Source: Vermamoeba vermiformis (lineage: Eukaryota > Tubulinea > Echinamoebida). Taken from it: DNA of 64,000 nt. The DNA is taken from contig JBEWZL010000260.1 in NCBI GenBank assembly GCA_045837725.1, positions 1-64,000 on the forward strand. The letters run 5' to 3'. Each line of letters opens with the position of its first letter. The first letter of the stretch is position 1. The notes under the pieces were generated by a model, which saw nothing but the letters and a program-made list of their open reading frames with translations, was not told the DNA's origin and did no database searches. Below are positions 34,411 to 44,452 of this stretch, one piece after another. A program made the position numbers and the translations under genes.

Positions 34411-34504
34411 AATCCAAGACATTGAATTATTACTTGAAAAATTAAATTTGAATAACAAATCTCGGTCTCTGCACCGAAACCTCATCGTCGCTATCTATCG
34501 AAAT

Positions 34505-34595
34505 GACTCGCACTGTAGCAACTTTGGAGTCGCGGCGCGTAACTTCCTGCTGTCAATAACTCCATATTTAATAATATTTCGACCTTTGTGGTCGA
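34505..34595. repeat. A/B hairpin pair 2 (A arm diverged)
   Basis: The A hairpin at 34,505-34,545 keeps the 'actcgc' and 'ggcgcgtaact' ends but its inner stem is weak (ACT/AGT). B at 34,579-34,595 is tcgacc-tttgt-ggtcga. Confidence 0.5.
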
Positions 34596-34730
34596 TCTGT
34601 CATAACTTTGTTATTTAGGCAATTATATTATTGTAAAAATACTTACCTGGGTACGTTGCATCAGGCGCATCCGATCGCCTGATCAGTTGAAAATCTTGCC
34701 GGTGAGTGACAGTGAGAATGGCGAGGGCGT

Positions 34731-34825
34731 GACACGAACGAAGTAAATGTACCTATCGCGTTCCGACCATTGGCAGTCGGGATCTAGCACACCGACGGTA
34801 CCACAAGTTAACTTTCAAACGCGTG
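34731..34825. repeat. D-type hairpin module, copy c
   Basis: 'gacacgaacg', stem CCGAC/GTCGG around 'cattggca', then a worn second stem near 'aactttcaaacgcg'. The first stem uses different bases from copies b and d but still pairs. Confidence 0.55.
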
Positions 34826-35072
34826 AATAAATTGTGATCACTGTGGAAATAAAAAGTTACTTGTTAATATATCGACTATAGTGTAATTTAATCATTTCGA
34901 CCGTATAAAATCCAGATCAAATACGAGCTCGATCGATATGGTAGAAAAATTAAATATTCAATTAAGGAGAAAATATGTTTATAAATAGTGGAGCTATTAG
35001 AAAAAAAATATTACCTTAAATTATCTCGGTCACTACACCGAGATTTGATCGCGTTTTGTTCGCGATCTTAAA

Positions 35073-35278
35073 GCCGCGCTGGAACGACGCTGAATGTCGT
35101 TTGGCGCGTGTTGAATATAATAACTCCTATAATAGCAATAAATCGACCCTTGTGGTCGATCTGATGCGAATCGAAGTTCGCGTCGACTTCTTCCAAATAA
35201 CTCGCGCTGAACGGCCGTTGCGACCGTGGCGCGTAACTACCGTCTGTTAATGAACAATAAATCGACCACTGTGGTCGA
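35073..35278. repeat. A/B hairpin pairs 3 and 4
   Basis: Pair 3: A 35,073-35,110 with ACGAC/GTCGT, B 35,143-35,159 tcgacc-cttgt-ggtcga. Pair 4: A 35,201-35,235 with CGCGC/GCGCG outer and CGG/CCG inner, B 35,262-35,278 tcgacc-actgt-ggtcga. The inner A stem differs in sequence between the two, yet pairs in both. Confidence 0.7.
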
Positions 35279-35837
35279 TCTGTCTTAGTTATGAAAAATA
35301 ATTTCCTTGCGGTAGAATTGGTAACGTATGAGGTAAATTATACAATTTATATCAAAAGCAATCAAATACTCAATATTGAATATTTAGGTTCGATCCGAGC
35401 CAGTAGTTCAGAACGGATGTAAATCTAGTAACGGATATAAGACGAAATAAAAGCATTATAAATATTAAAAAGATTTCACTTAATGTTATCGAGTTTAATA
35501 TGAAACTTGTTATGACGAGTTCGAGTTAAACTTTTACCGTTTTTCTGTGATCACAGAAAACTGGCCAACGAGATTTCCCGTCACGTGCTTTCGTTGCATA
35601 TTTATGCAGTGAAAGCATGTGAATTTTGCTTACTTACCGAATAATAATCAATATGACGCAGGGAACCGTCATTTTAAAAGTTAAAATTACTCTCGTAAAT
35701 TAAAATTACGAGATACGGATCGAGCTTCGTGCCGTGTAAAATTTAAATCGTTGTTTATTTTATAATTAACATATATTAATCGGTATTTAATGGGTAATTT
35801 GAACGTTCGAGCCCGAACACGCGATCTGTGATGAAAT

Positions 35838-35971
35838 TGAAATGATTGTAAGACAAGGAGTAGGATAAGAAGACGTTTATTGTGATAGTTACAGCGCTAT
35901 TTATGCTATCGAAAGGGACATTTCCCTAACGATGCGCAATATCGTTCCAACGATATTCGCAATTCGTTACA
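35838..35971 (-). repeat. LTR of the gypsy element (3' LTR on its coding strand)
   Basis: 134 bp, with the same sequence as 41,208-41,341. The short length is typical of compact gypsy elements. The purine tract just outside it on the element side supports the orientation. Confidence 0.95.
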
Positions 35972-36016
35972 TTCTCCCTTCCTTATATTGAAGTGGTATA
36001 TATATAATAAAAATAA

Positions 36017-39000
36017 CTATTTCTTACTAAAATTGAGTCGTGTGATTTCCTTTGCGAAGCGGATGTCAAAGTGATCGAGCAGATCGGCGATGTAGGCAAG
36101 TGATTCGGCGCGAGTCTTGATCTGAGGGATTTCTTTGTCGAATTTACGAGAGAGCGAGCTGAGAACAAAGGCAGATCCAGTGCCAAGTAATTCTTTTAGC
36201 TTCTTCGAGATCTTGATGAGCGGGTAGTGAGGCATTCGCTCAATGTCGAGTTTGAGGCGGGACAATTCATCGCGCAGCAAATAAAAGGTGTCGAGAGCGG
36301 ACAATTGGCGGCGTCTGGATCGTGGTTGAACTTCGGGTTCTTCTGCGTTATAAATTTCTTCGAGAATTTCAGCAGCTGATTTTCCTTCTTCTTCGTACAA
36401 TGTCTCGGGTAATTTTTCTTCTTCAGGCTTCGTTTCGGGGGTGTCAGGAGCGATAGTTGAATTTTCAAGCAAGTGTATGTCGAGATCTTCTTCTTCTTTT
36501 TCTTCTACTTCTTCTTTAACTCTCTTCTCCTTAATTTTCGGTTGCGGCATGAGCGCTGGGTCGCGAAGAGTGACTGGCGCTAATTTCTCGATGTGAATGT
36601 GGAATCGTTGAGCGGGATCAGATTCGGATGCGATTAAATATGTCAAATTATTCAATTTTTCTATAACCTTGAAAGGGCCTTCATATCGAGGTTGAAATTT
36701 CTTCTGACCAGAGATGACTGGAATCTTCTTGTAGACGAGATCACCAATGTTGAATTCGTGAGCGGACTTTCCTTTGTCGTAATTCTTCTTCTGATGAGCG
36801 TGGGCTTTGTCGAGAGCTTTATTAGCAAGTTTGTAGGCGTCGTTGAGCTTGTAGAGCTGCTCGCGGACCCATTCGTTGAGCGTGGTCGGATCTGTATTTT
36901 TAGAACGGATCAAATCCAGATCGCAAGGCAGGCGTAAAATTCTTCCGTAAACGAGTTCTGCGGGACTATAACCAGTTGATGCTTGCATGACAGTGTTGTA
37001 AGAGAAGATGACGGCACGGAGATTTTCATCCCAATTCTTTTCGGCACGGGTGACGAACGCGGAGAGCATTGTTGCTAAAGTTTGATTAAATTTCTCAACC
37101 AAACCATCGGTTTGAGGATGATACGGCGTTGTGAATATTTTCTTCGTTTGCAAGAAGGTTGTCAGATCTTTGAGAAGTTGTGACGTGAACTGCGATCCTT
37201 TGTCTGAGAGAATTCTTGACGGAGCACCATAGCGAAAGACTACTTCGTCGAGAAGTAATTTGGCGATTGTCTGAGCTTCCATGTCGGGAACTGCGAAGGC
37301 TTCTACTAACTTCGTAAAATAATCAATAAATACTACGATGTACTTGTTGCCATTGTGCGATTTCTTGAGCGGGCCTAGAATATCGACGCCAATAACATCG
37401 AATGGAAATTTTCCTTGAACTCTTCCCATTTTTCCAAATTTGGGGTGGCGACGGAATTTTCTTTTGTTGCAGAATTCACAGCTGAGAACGTAGTTGCGGA
37501 TGTCGCGTTGCATGTTGGGCCAGTAGAATCGTTGTCGAACACGGTCTAGAGTCTTGAAAAATCCTAAATGAGCACCCATCTTAGAGTCGTGGCACAGTTG
37601 CAGGATCTGGTAGCGCATCGATAGCGGAATAACTAGTTGATACGCGGAATCAAATCTACGATTGTGAGCAGCAGGAGCGAAGCTTCTATAGACGATGTTG
37701 TCAGGACCAAGGACCAAGTCTTTGCATTCCATATAAATTCGTTGAACTTCATTCTTGTCGTCAGTGTCGAAAACTCCTTCTTTGAGATATCTGAAGTAGC
37801 GCGAGATTATCGGGTCTTCTAATTGAGCGATGTTGAGATTCTTGAGAATAGTGTCGAAAGTAGTGTCTTCATAAACAGCAGCAATATCATTTGAGCGAGC
37901 AGGAATGCGCGAGAGAGCGTCAGCGTTCGAGTGTGTTGAACCAGGGCGATGAACTATGTCGAAGTCGTAGTCTTGCAATTTCAATGACCAGCGGCAAATT
38001 CTTGAGTTCGTATCAGTCGTTTCTTTGAGCCATTTAAGCGCGATATGATCTAAAATAACAGTGAATTTTCTTCCAATTAAATAAGGTCGGAAAATTTTGC
38101 AGGCGTCCACGAAAGCAAGGCATTCTTTCTCCGTAGTTGTGTAGTTTCGTTCGGCGGCGTCCAATACGCGACTCCAGTAGGCAATGACTGAGGGCTGTTG
38201 CGGATCTTCTTGAGGCTGTTCGAGAACGGCGCCAATACCAACATCTGAGGCGTCGGTGTAGAGCACAAAGTCTTTGTTGAAGTCTGGGAAGCGTAGTACA
38301 GGCTTTGTCGTGAGTGCGAGCTTGAGACTGTTGAATGCGCGTTGTTGAGTAGACTCCCATTTAAAAATAGCTTTCTTCGATGTCAGCGATGTCAGTGGTT
38401 CGGCGATCGTTGCAAAATCAGGAATAAATCTGCGATAATAACCGGCAATACCAAGGAAACTCTTCAGTTCGGACTTGTGTTGAGGGACAGGCCAATTAAT
38501 GATAGCAGCGACTTTGTCGGGATTAGGACTGCATCCTTTTGACGAGATGATGTGGCCAAGGAACGGAATTTCTTCGAGACAAAAGTTGCATTTCTCCGGT
38601 GACAGCTTGATGTTCGCGCTGCGAAGACGATCTAGGACTGTTTGAATATTCTTGAGGTGTTCTTCAAAGTTTCGTGAGAAGATAATAATATCGTCTATGT
38701 AAACTAAGCATATTTCATAGAGCAAACCGCTAAGTACGAGATCCATCATTCGCTGAAATGTTGCTGGTGCGTTCGTTAAACCAAAAGGCATTCGTTTGAA
38801 TTGAAACAAGCCTCTGTGTGATACAAAAGCTGTTTTCTCGCGGTCGTTGACGTTCATGAGGATTTGCCAATAGCCTTTTCGTGCATCCAGTGTAGTGAAG
38901 TAAACCATGCCTGCGAGTGAATCCAGGGTGTCGTCGATACGTGGCAGGGGATAGGCGTCCTTCTTGGTAAGGGCGTTGAGCCCTCTAAAGTCGATACAAA

Positions 39001-40111
39001 AGCGAAATGTTCCGTTCTTCTTTTTGACGAGATGGACAGGCGCGGCCCATGGCGATTCAGACGGTTCTATTACGTTGTTCTTAAGCATATAATCTATCTC
39101 TTCATCAATTACGGCTTTCTGTTGTGGCGTTGTGCGTCGGAGTCGTTCTTGAACTGGCTGAGAATTCGGATCTGTCAAATTGATGTGACATTTGACGTTT
39201 GACACATTTGTCATTCCTTCGTCATTGTCGGCAAATAAATCACGGTAGTGAAACAAGACTTCTTTAAGAGCGAGTGACTGAACAGTGTTGATCTTGGACT
39301 TTCGGAACGAGTGATCCAATTTCTTGAAGAATTCTTCTTTCTGAGCGGCAGGGACTTGAGCATTGTCGACAGAAGCGATTTGACCTTGATGGTGTTGAAG
39401 GATGATGTCATCGTAGGGCACAAAGTGTCCAATTAAAGTACCAGCAGGAATAGTAACGGCGTGATATTCCATATTTAGAAATTGAACGTACATTACTCCG
39501 TTGCGGACAGCACTAAGAGTACGACCAACTGAAGCTTTGAAGAGGCGTCTGAAGCGTGTGCTAGGTTCTACTATGCCAGAGAATGAGCCACGGTTGTTTG
39601 GAAGTTGATAAGTGATTCGAGTGCGCGGATCCAAAACTAATTCTTCGTCCAAATAGAGCTTTTGATGAATTGGAGTGACTGGCGGAATATTCATGAATTG
39701 TCGTTCTTGAGTAACGGGCGAGTGCTTGGGGTCAGTGCGAAGTACGAGTTGATTGTTGTCTTGATCTAGTAACGCTTGATATTTTCTGAGGAAATCATTC
39801 CCTAGAATAAATTGCGAGCGCATATGGGGTACGATAATAATTGGTATTATCCAGGTGACCAAATTAATACGTACTGATCCATAAATTTCACCAATGTTCG
39901 GGATCGGCGTATCGTTGAGCGCTCCCAAGTTGGCGAATCGAGGTTGGAGGGGTGGTTTGTTGGGTAGGGCATTGTAGACATCGACTCTCATTAATGTGAA
40001 AGACGCTCCGGAGTCAACCAGTGCATCCACTGCAGTGTCATTAATTTCGAGACGGATGTGCGGGCGAGTGTCGGGTTTGTTGTTGTGGTCGGTCGCATTG
40101 TTCTTATCCAT
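36017..40111 (-). CDS. Gypsy pol: protease, reverse transcriptase, RNase H, integrase
   Basis: One 1,364-codon frame. In order it has an aspartic protease (ALVDSGASFTLM, residues about 29-40), reverse transcriptase with YIDDII near residue 470, an RNase H domain starting at LYTDASDVGIG, an integrase zinc domain (H-H, C-x2-C), an integrase core (VIGVDILGPLKKS; YHPQTDGLVEKFN) and a ~200-residue charged C-terminal extension. No chromodomain is recognised. The order RT-RNase H-integrase is the Ty3/gypsy order. It sits just downstream of the gag-like frame. Confidence 0.95.
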   Translation of the reverse strand: MDKNNATDHNNKPDTRPHIRLEINDTAVDALVDSGASFTLMRVDVYNALPNKPPLQPRFANLGALNDTPIPNIGEIYGSVRINLVTWIIPIIIVPHMRSQFILGNDFLRKYQALLDQDNNQLVLRTDPKHSPVTQERQFMNIPPVTPIHQKLYLDEELVLDPRTRITYQLPNNRGSFSGIVEPSTRFRRLFKASVGRTLSAVRNGVMYVQFLNMEYHAVTIPAGTLIGHFVPYDDIILQHHQGQIASVDNAQVPAAQKEEFFKKLDHSFRKSKINTVQSLALKEVLFHYRDLFADNDEGMTNVSNVKCHINLTDPNSQPVQERLRRTTPQQKAVIDEEIDYMLKNNVIEPSESPWAAPVHLVKKKNGTFRFCIDFRGLNALTKKDAYPLPRIDDTLDSLAGMVYFTTLDARKGYWQILMNVNDREKTAFVSHRGLFQFKRMPFGLTNAPATFQRMMDLVLSGLLYEICLVYIDDIIIFSRNFEEHLKNIQTVLDRLRSANIKLSPEKCNFCLEEIPFLGHIISSKGCSPNPDKVAAIINWPVPQHKSELKSFLGIAGYYRRFIPDFATIAEPLTSLTSKKAIFKWESTQQRAFNSLKLALTTKPVLRFPDFNKDFVLYTDASDVGIGAVLEQPQEDPQQPSVIAYWSRVLDAAERNYTTTEKECLAFVDACKIFRPYLIGRKFTVILDHIALKWLKETTDTNSRICRWSLKLQDYDFDIVHRPGSTHSNADALSRIPARSNDIAAVYEDTTFDTILKNLNIAQLEDPIISRYFRYLKEGVFDTDDKNEVQRIYMECKDLVLGPDNIVYRSFAPAAHNRRFDSAYQLVIPLSMRYQILQLCHDSKMGAHLGFFKTLDRVRQRFYWPNMQRDIRNYVLSCEFCNKRKFRRHPKFGKMGRVQGKFPFDVIGVDILGPLKKSHNGNKYIVVFIDYFTKLVEAFAVPDMEAQTIAKLLLDEVVFRYGAPSRILSDKGSQFTSQLLKDLTTFLQTKKIFTTPYHPQTDGLVEKFNQTLATMLSAFVTRAEKNWDENLRAVIFSYNTVMQASTGYSPAELVYGRILRLPCDLDLIRSKNTDPTTLNEWVREQLYKLNDAYKLANKALDKAHAHQKKNYDKGKSAHEFNIGDLVYKKIPVISGQKKFQPRYEGPFKVIEKLNNLTYLIASESDPAQRFHIHIEKLAPVTLRDPALMPQPKIKEKRVKEEVEEKEEEDLDIHLLENSTIAPDTPETKPEEEKLPETLYEEEGKSAAEILEEIYNAEEPEVQPRSRRRQLSALDTFYLLRDELSRLKLDIERMPHYPLIKISKKLKELLGTGSAFVLSSLSRKFDKEIPQIKTRAESLAYIADLLDHFDIRFAKEITRLNFSKK

Positions 40112-40161
40112 AGGCTCTAATAACTGCGCGACAACAGTTGAGCCTTGACTCTTGTCGCGTT

Positions 40162-41181
40162 CTAGTTTTCCGGACGAGATCCAGGCACAGATCTCACGTT
40201 GTTGTTGTTAGGGGCTGATTGGACATGTTGAGGAGCATAATTCATCTCGTGGACTTCGGCGATGTCGTGTGGGCGTTGACCAGGTGGTTTGTAGGGCGAG
40301 CGAGCAACATAGCGAGACGTATCTGACGGAGTTGAACTCTTCTGGGGCTGAGAAGGGGCTGATGGCGAGGTACGATAATCTTTCTTGCGAACTGTGACGT
40401 TGCGAGGATCGAAGGGCAAAGTTTCGCGTGCAGTGTCAGATGCAACGTTGCACTCGTACGAATAATGACCTTTACCACCACAAGCAAAGCAGGTGATATT
40501 GGCCGTAGAATTGGAACCGTTTTGTTGCTTACCAGAATTTTTGGATTTTTCTGGCGTTCGTTTGACATTTCTCTGTTCAGATCCGGATTTAGGTCGGAAT
40601 AACTTTCTGCGACGATCTTCGAGTTGAATGAGTTGCTGGTAGAGTTCTTCTACATTCTTGGCTTCGGGAAACGTGACCATTTGAGCTTTCCAGTCGTTGG
40701 GCAAACCTTTGAGGATCAGATCGAGTTGTTGAGATTCGCTTTTAAGATCTGAGCGGGTTGTAAGTTCCACCGCTCGATTAAAATAACTTTCAACAGTTTC
40801 GTTAAAAGTCATTCTAAAATTGAGGATTTCATCGAGACTAGCGTAGGCCTTAACTCTGAGAATGCTTGCAGAAAGATTCTCGAGAATTTTGTGCGGATCG
40901 TCAACATTGAGACACTTTTGGATGTGGTGCTTGTGAGAAGCCAATCGAGTCATCAGAGCACGTAGAAGCTCGGCAGAGTTGAGACTGAAGATTTGAACGG
41001 TGAGAGCTAGGTTGGTGAACCATTCAAAGCATTGTTGACGTTGCGTGTCAGGATCAGGAATCGGATCAACGGCAGCAATGAAACTATTGACTTTAGCAGA
41101 GTCAATATTCATATCCTCCCGCTCCTTATAAATAGGCACGTGTGACAGTTTCTTGAACGGAGAGACGAGATCTCGCTCCAT
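40162..41181 (-). CDS. Gypsy gag-like polyprotein
   Basis: About 340 residues from MERDLVSPFKKLS; the upstream part of the open frame lies in or next to the LTR and is not counted. A helical capsid-like core (residues about 30-200) is followed by a single CCHC zinc knuckle (CFACGGKGHYSYEC) and a basic, Pro/Ser-rich tail. It is separated from pol by about 50 bp, so pol is presumably made by frameshifting, readthrough or re-initiation, as the family is known to do. Confidence 0.85.
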   Translation of the reverse strand: MERDLVSPFKKLSHVPIYKEREDMNIDSAKVNSFIAAVDPIPDPDTQRQQCFEWFTNLALTVQIFSLNSAELLRALMTRLASHKHHIQKCLNVDDPHKILENLSASILRVKAYASLDEILNFRMTFNETVESYFNRAVELTTRSDLKSESQQLDLILKGLPNDWKAQMVTFPEAKNVEELYQQLIQLEDRRRKLFRPKSGSEQRNVKRTPEKSKNSGKQQNGSNSTANITCFACGGKGHYSYECNVASDTARETLPFDPRNVTVRKKDYRTSPSAPSQPQKSSTPSDTSRYVARSPYKPPGQRPHDIAEVHEMNYAPQHVQSAPNNNNVRSVPGSRPEN

Positions 41182-41207
41182 TGTTGACCGGTATGTTCGG
41201 AACCAAA

Positions 41208-41341
41208 TGAAATGATTGTAAGACAAGGAGTAGGATAAGAAGACGTTTATTGTGATAGTTACAGCGCTATTTATGCTATCGAAAGGGACATTTCCCTAAC
41301 GATGCGCAATATCGTTCCAACGATATTCGCAATTCGTTACA
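41208..41341 (-). repeat. LTR of the gypsy element (5' LTR on its coding strand)
   Basis: 134 bp, identical by eye to 35,838-35,971. Immediately inside it, on the minus strand, is 'tggttccgaacataccgg', a plausible tRNA primer-binding site beginning TGG. The 5-bp duplication 'gaaat' follows at 41,342. Confidence 0.95.
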
Positions 41342-42633
41342 GAAATCACACGCTTCAACTGTACATCAAGGAGTTAATAATTGATTAGATATAATATAAA
41401 AGGTTAATTAACTTACCTATTGAGAGCTGGCGACTTTTGTCAGCGATCCAAGATCGCGCCAAGTCCAAAATTAACGCGTAATCGGGGTAACTGAACAATA
41501 AAAGGTTATTAGAATTATCATTAAATAAGTTATATAATGTTTATTACTTACTTCAAGAGCCTTCAGAGCTCTTCAGCAAAACTTTAACGGATCGAGATGT
41601 GTCGGATCCCGATCCGAATTATCGCGCTCAAGGGTCGCTCTGACCTTTTTCGATCTACGCTAACGTTAGCAATGATCAGTTAAGCATTATATTGCCTTAC
41701 CTCGGTCCATCAATTAGCACTGACAAGAGTGTTAACGCGCTAGATCTCGCGCCACCAAATCCACCAAAAATTCTATTAAACGATTCTAATAATAAATAAA
41801 GATGTCAGTTTATTACCATTATAATGTAAAATCAATTTTACTTACTTTTGACGCGATCGATGCGCGTCACTGAACTTACGAGAGATCGGGTTGTTAGGGT
41901 GCGCGAGACGTCTCCGGCCCCAGCTCCGTGTCATCTCCTGAACGTAAAATTGCTATCAATGAGTTACTATTCTAATATTTAAGGGGGATCACTTACCTTT
42001 AACCCAATCGATGCCCGGCAAAGAAATTTTAACGGATCGAGACTCGTCGGATCTCGATCTTGTAATTGTTCCTCTGTATTCGTTTTCAGTATTCCTAATG
42101 ATATAACGCGTTAGTAATGAACTCTGTCTAACTATAGAATTACTTACCAGTCCATTATAACAAATGTAATTGATTTGTTAACGCGAGAAGTTCGCGTTCG
42201 AGATCCGCTCTCGTTAACTATTAACACCTAAAATAAAAGTGTTAGATTGTTAAACAATAATAAAATAAACGATTTAAACTACTTACGTTTGATTCATTAC
42301 TGGGAATCGAGAGATCGGATTCGCTCTCGATCTGTAACTCGCACCAAAATTCTGACGTTCAAATTGCCTATTAAATAACGATTAATATATTATGTCAACT
42401 ATAAAATAAGCAACAATTTGAATTTTACACGAGCACGAAGCTCGATCCGTATTTCGCAATTATTTAAATTCTAACTGTAATTTTAAATTTTAAATTGACG
42501 CGTTCCCTGCGTCATATTGATTATTGTTATTAATAAAAAATAACTTACCAATTATTCTGATGCGTCCAACGCATCCGATCTCGCCATCAAGTTGCCAAAC
42601 CAACGAGCGAGCTGTGGTGATCGTCCCTGCAGC

Positions 42634-42725
42634 GGGACACGAACGGAAAAGGCCAGGATACCGCGAAACGACCATTGGTGGTCTGGATCTCGCGCATCGA
42701 AAGGGATTGGAACTTTCGATCGCGT
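42634..42725. repeat. D-type hairpin module, copy d
   Basis: 'gacacgaacg', stem GACC/GGTC around 'attggt', 'ggatctcgcgcatcgaaag', then CGAAAG/CTTTCG and 'gatcgcg'. Just upstream (about 42,560-42,576) lies another perfect hairpin, GATGCGT-cca-ACGCATC. Confidence 0.65.
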
Positions 42726-42991
42726 TAGAAAATGGCGACGAGTTTCTGTATTGAAAATTAATCATTAATATAATGTACTATAATTAATAAAACGATATTC
42801 AGAAAAAAATCGGGTTAATTTACGACGCACTAAGCTCGATCCGATCTAATTAATTTATACTCAAAAATTTAAAAATTGAATTTATGCTATCGTAATATTA
42901 TAATAGGTGGAACTATTGTATAAAAAATATTACCTTTAATAATCTCGGTCATTGCACCGAGATTCGCACGACACTAGATCGCGTTCTTAGT

Positions 42992-43674
42992 CTCGCTGGA
43001 ACGACGCTGAAAGTCGTTTGGCGCGTGTGTATTTATAGCAAATAACATATATAAATAACCAGATCGACCCTTGTGGCCGATCTGTTGCGACTCTTGCATT
43101 CGCTGCTGTCAATCGTCGAAATAACTCGCGCTGAACGGCCTTTGTGGCCGTGGCGCGTAACTATCTGTTGTTAATTAACAATAATAAATGAATATAACGA
43201 CCTTTGTGGTCGTTCTGTTGAATTACTGATGCGAAATAGCCCGTGCGCCATTTTCGCATCGGCTCAAATCCGCTGATCCTCCGAAAAAACTCGCGCTGGA
43301 ACGGCTCTGATGCCGCGGCGCGTTACTATCAGCTGTAAATAAACGGTAAAATAAATAACTCGACCCTTGTGGTCGATCTGTCTAAGGTTTTAAAAATAGT
43401 TTCTGAAATTGACGCGTGCGATTTTGACTTATCCGAAATAACTCGCGCTGAACGACGTTAGAGTCGTGGCGCGTCACTAACAGGTGCTAGTAATCAATAA
43501 ATAATCAATTATTCGACCCTTGTGGTCGATCTAACAATTTCGCATCTGGTTTGTTCCAAAAATAACTCGCGCTGTAACGGCTCTGATGCCGTGGCGCGTT
43601 ACTATCAATTGAAATAGCATCTAAACAATAATAATAAATCAGTTGAAAGTTCAATTTGGCCCTTGTGGTCGATC
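42992..43674. repeat. Cluster of five A/B hairpin pairs
   Basis: A hairpins lie at 42,992-43,026, 43,125-43,157, 43,290-43,322, 43,442-43,473 and 43,566-43,598. B hairpins lie at 43,074-43,090, 43,197-43,213, 43,360-43,376, 43,513-43,529 and a worn one at about 43,656-43,674. The inner A stem is ACGAC/GTCGT, CGGCC/GGCCG, CGGC/GCCG, CGAC/GTCG and CGGC/GCCG in turn. The flanks CGCGC/GCGCG and the B loop 'cttgt' are conserved. The base-paired changes between copies are the key observation. Confidence 0.8.
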
Positions 43675-43825
43675 TGTCGCGGACTTTAAAGAAAAATTGG
43701 CAAAAAATGCGGCGAGTAACGAGAATCTCGTTCATCTCGCGGATTTAATTTTAGATCGAGGTTCAAATCTAACCTCAAACTCAACCAAATATTAAATTTT
43801 TGTTATAATTCTTGTTATTACGTAC

Positions 43826-43996
43826 CTTCAATGCTTCCATTGTAATTAAATGTCCACAGTTCTTCGTTGATCCGTCAATCTGACAAGACGGATCTCCGCG
43901 ACGTTTTCTTCGCCTCTTTGTCGCCGAGAATTTTTCTGGTATTTTTCCTGGTGGATAGTCGGCAGTCTGAATAATATCTAAGCAATGAATTTCCAT
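43826..43996 (-). CDS. Possible first exon of an unrecognised minus-strand gene
   Basis: The frame from MEIHCLDIIQTADYPPGK continues through a basic run (FSATKRRRKRRG) and a Cys segment (DPSCQIDGSTKNCGH) to MEALK, followed directly by a good GTACGT donor at 43,825. If real, the rest of the gene must lie in the hairpin zone to the left, where I cannot find matching exons. An earlier in-frame ATG at 44,014 exists. It could be a relic. Confidence 0.3.
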
Positions 43997-44014
43997 AATG
44001 AATTTTTCAGTCAA

Positions 44015-44452
44015 AGTTAGCTATCCGGATCCCCTCAAGGGCCCTGGGGACCCGCCGCTATTTCCGCCTTACCTGGTCGAATCAATTTCTTATCTCATTA
44101 GGTCATATCTGGATTCATCACTGCCTCAGCTCTCATCATTGGCTTCAAGTGAAGCTGTTTGGCATCACAGCTACTGACACATTCCAAGACATGGCCTAGT
44201 GTTCACGCACTTGCATATACCAACTTGTGGACCCTGCTTGTCAGGATTTAGAGTGGGTCTTTGCACATCATGTATTCATTAATCAATGTTTGCACTCTAC
44301 AATTACACTCACCCTCAAACCAAATCCTACAGTAGTAATTAATGTATTATATTTTGAGTGAAGTTCCAGTACAAATTTTTATGAATCTCAGTAAAATAGT
44401 GCTTAGACCAGATATAATTTGCCAACAATACTTGGTAACTGCAATAAATTTT
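44015..44452. other. Gene-free boundary segment
   Basis: A short GC-rich patch ('ggatcccctcaagggccctg', about 44,027-44,046) marks the end of the hairpin zone. AT-rich sequence without a supported frame follows, up to the 47-bp tandem array. Confidence 0.5.

Larger units (their letters stand above)
33043..35832. repeat. Hairpin-rich repeat zone, middle part
   Basis: No gene is seen. D-type modules lie at 34,311-34,410 and 34,731-34,825, with A/B pairs at 34,505-34,595, 35,073-35,159 and 35,201-35,278. A C-type hairpin (ATCTCGGT/ACCGAGAT) lies near 35,026-35,047. The sequence from about 33,780 to 34,130 is a diverged copy of 41,700-42,240 on the other side of the gypsy element. 35,480-35,830 holds a conspicuous 'tctgtgatcacaga' palindrome and AT-rich sequence. 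Confidence 0.6.
35838..41341 (-). mobile_element. Ty3/gypsy LTR retrotransposon, looks whole
   Basis: Two 134-bp LTRs (35,838-35,971 and 41,208-41,341), identical by eye, begin TG and end CA and are bracketed by a 5-bp target duplication 'gaaat' (35,833-35,837; 41,342-41,346). The coding strand is minus: a gag-like frame, then a pol frame. A tRNA-type primer site directly follows the 5' LTR and a purine tract precedes the 3' LTR. The total is 5.5 kb. Identical LTRs mean a very recent insertion. It sits inside the hairpin zone, splitting it into two parts. Confidence 0.95.
41347..43825. repeat. Hairpin-rich repeat zone, right part
   Basis: Continues the sequence interrupted by the gypsy insertion. 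It holds E-type hairpins (AACGCGA/TCGCGTT near 42,180-42,200), a 'cggatcg ... cgatccg' stem near 41,588-41,616, a C-type hairpin (ATCTCGGT/ACCGAGAT, about 42,942-42,963), a D module (42,634-42,725) and five A/B pairs (42,992-43,674). Intron-like minus-strand segments recur every 150-250 bp. No gene is seen. Confidence 0.6.
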
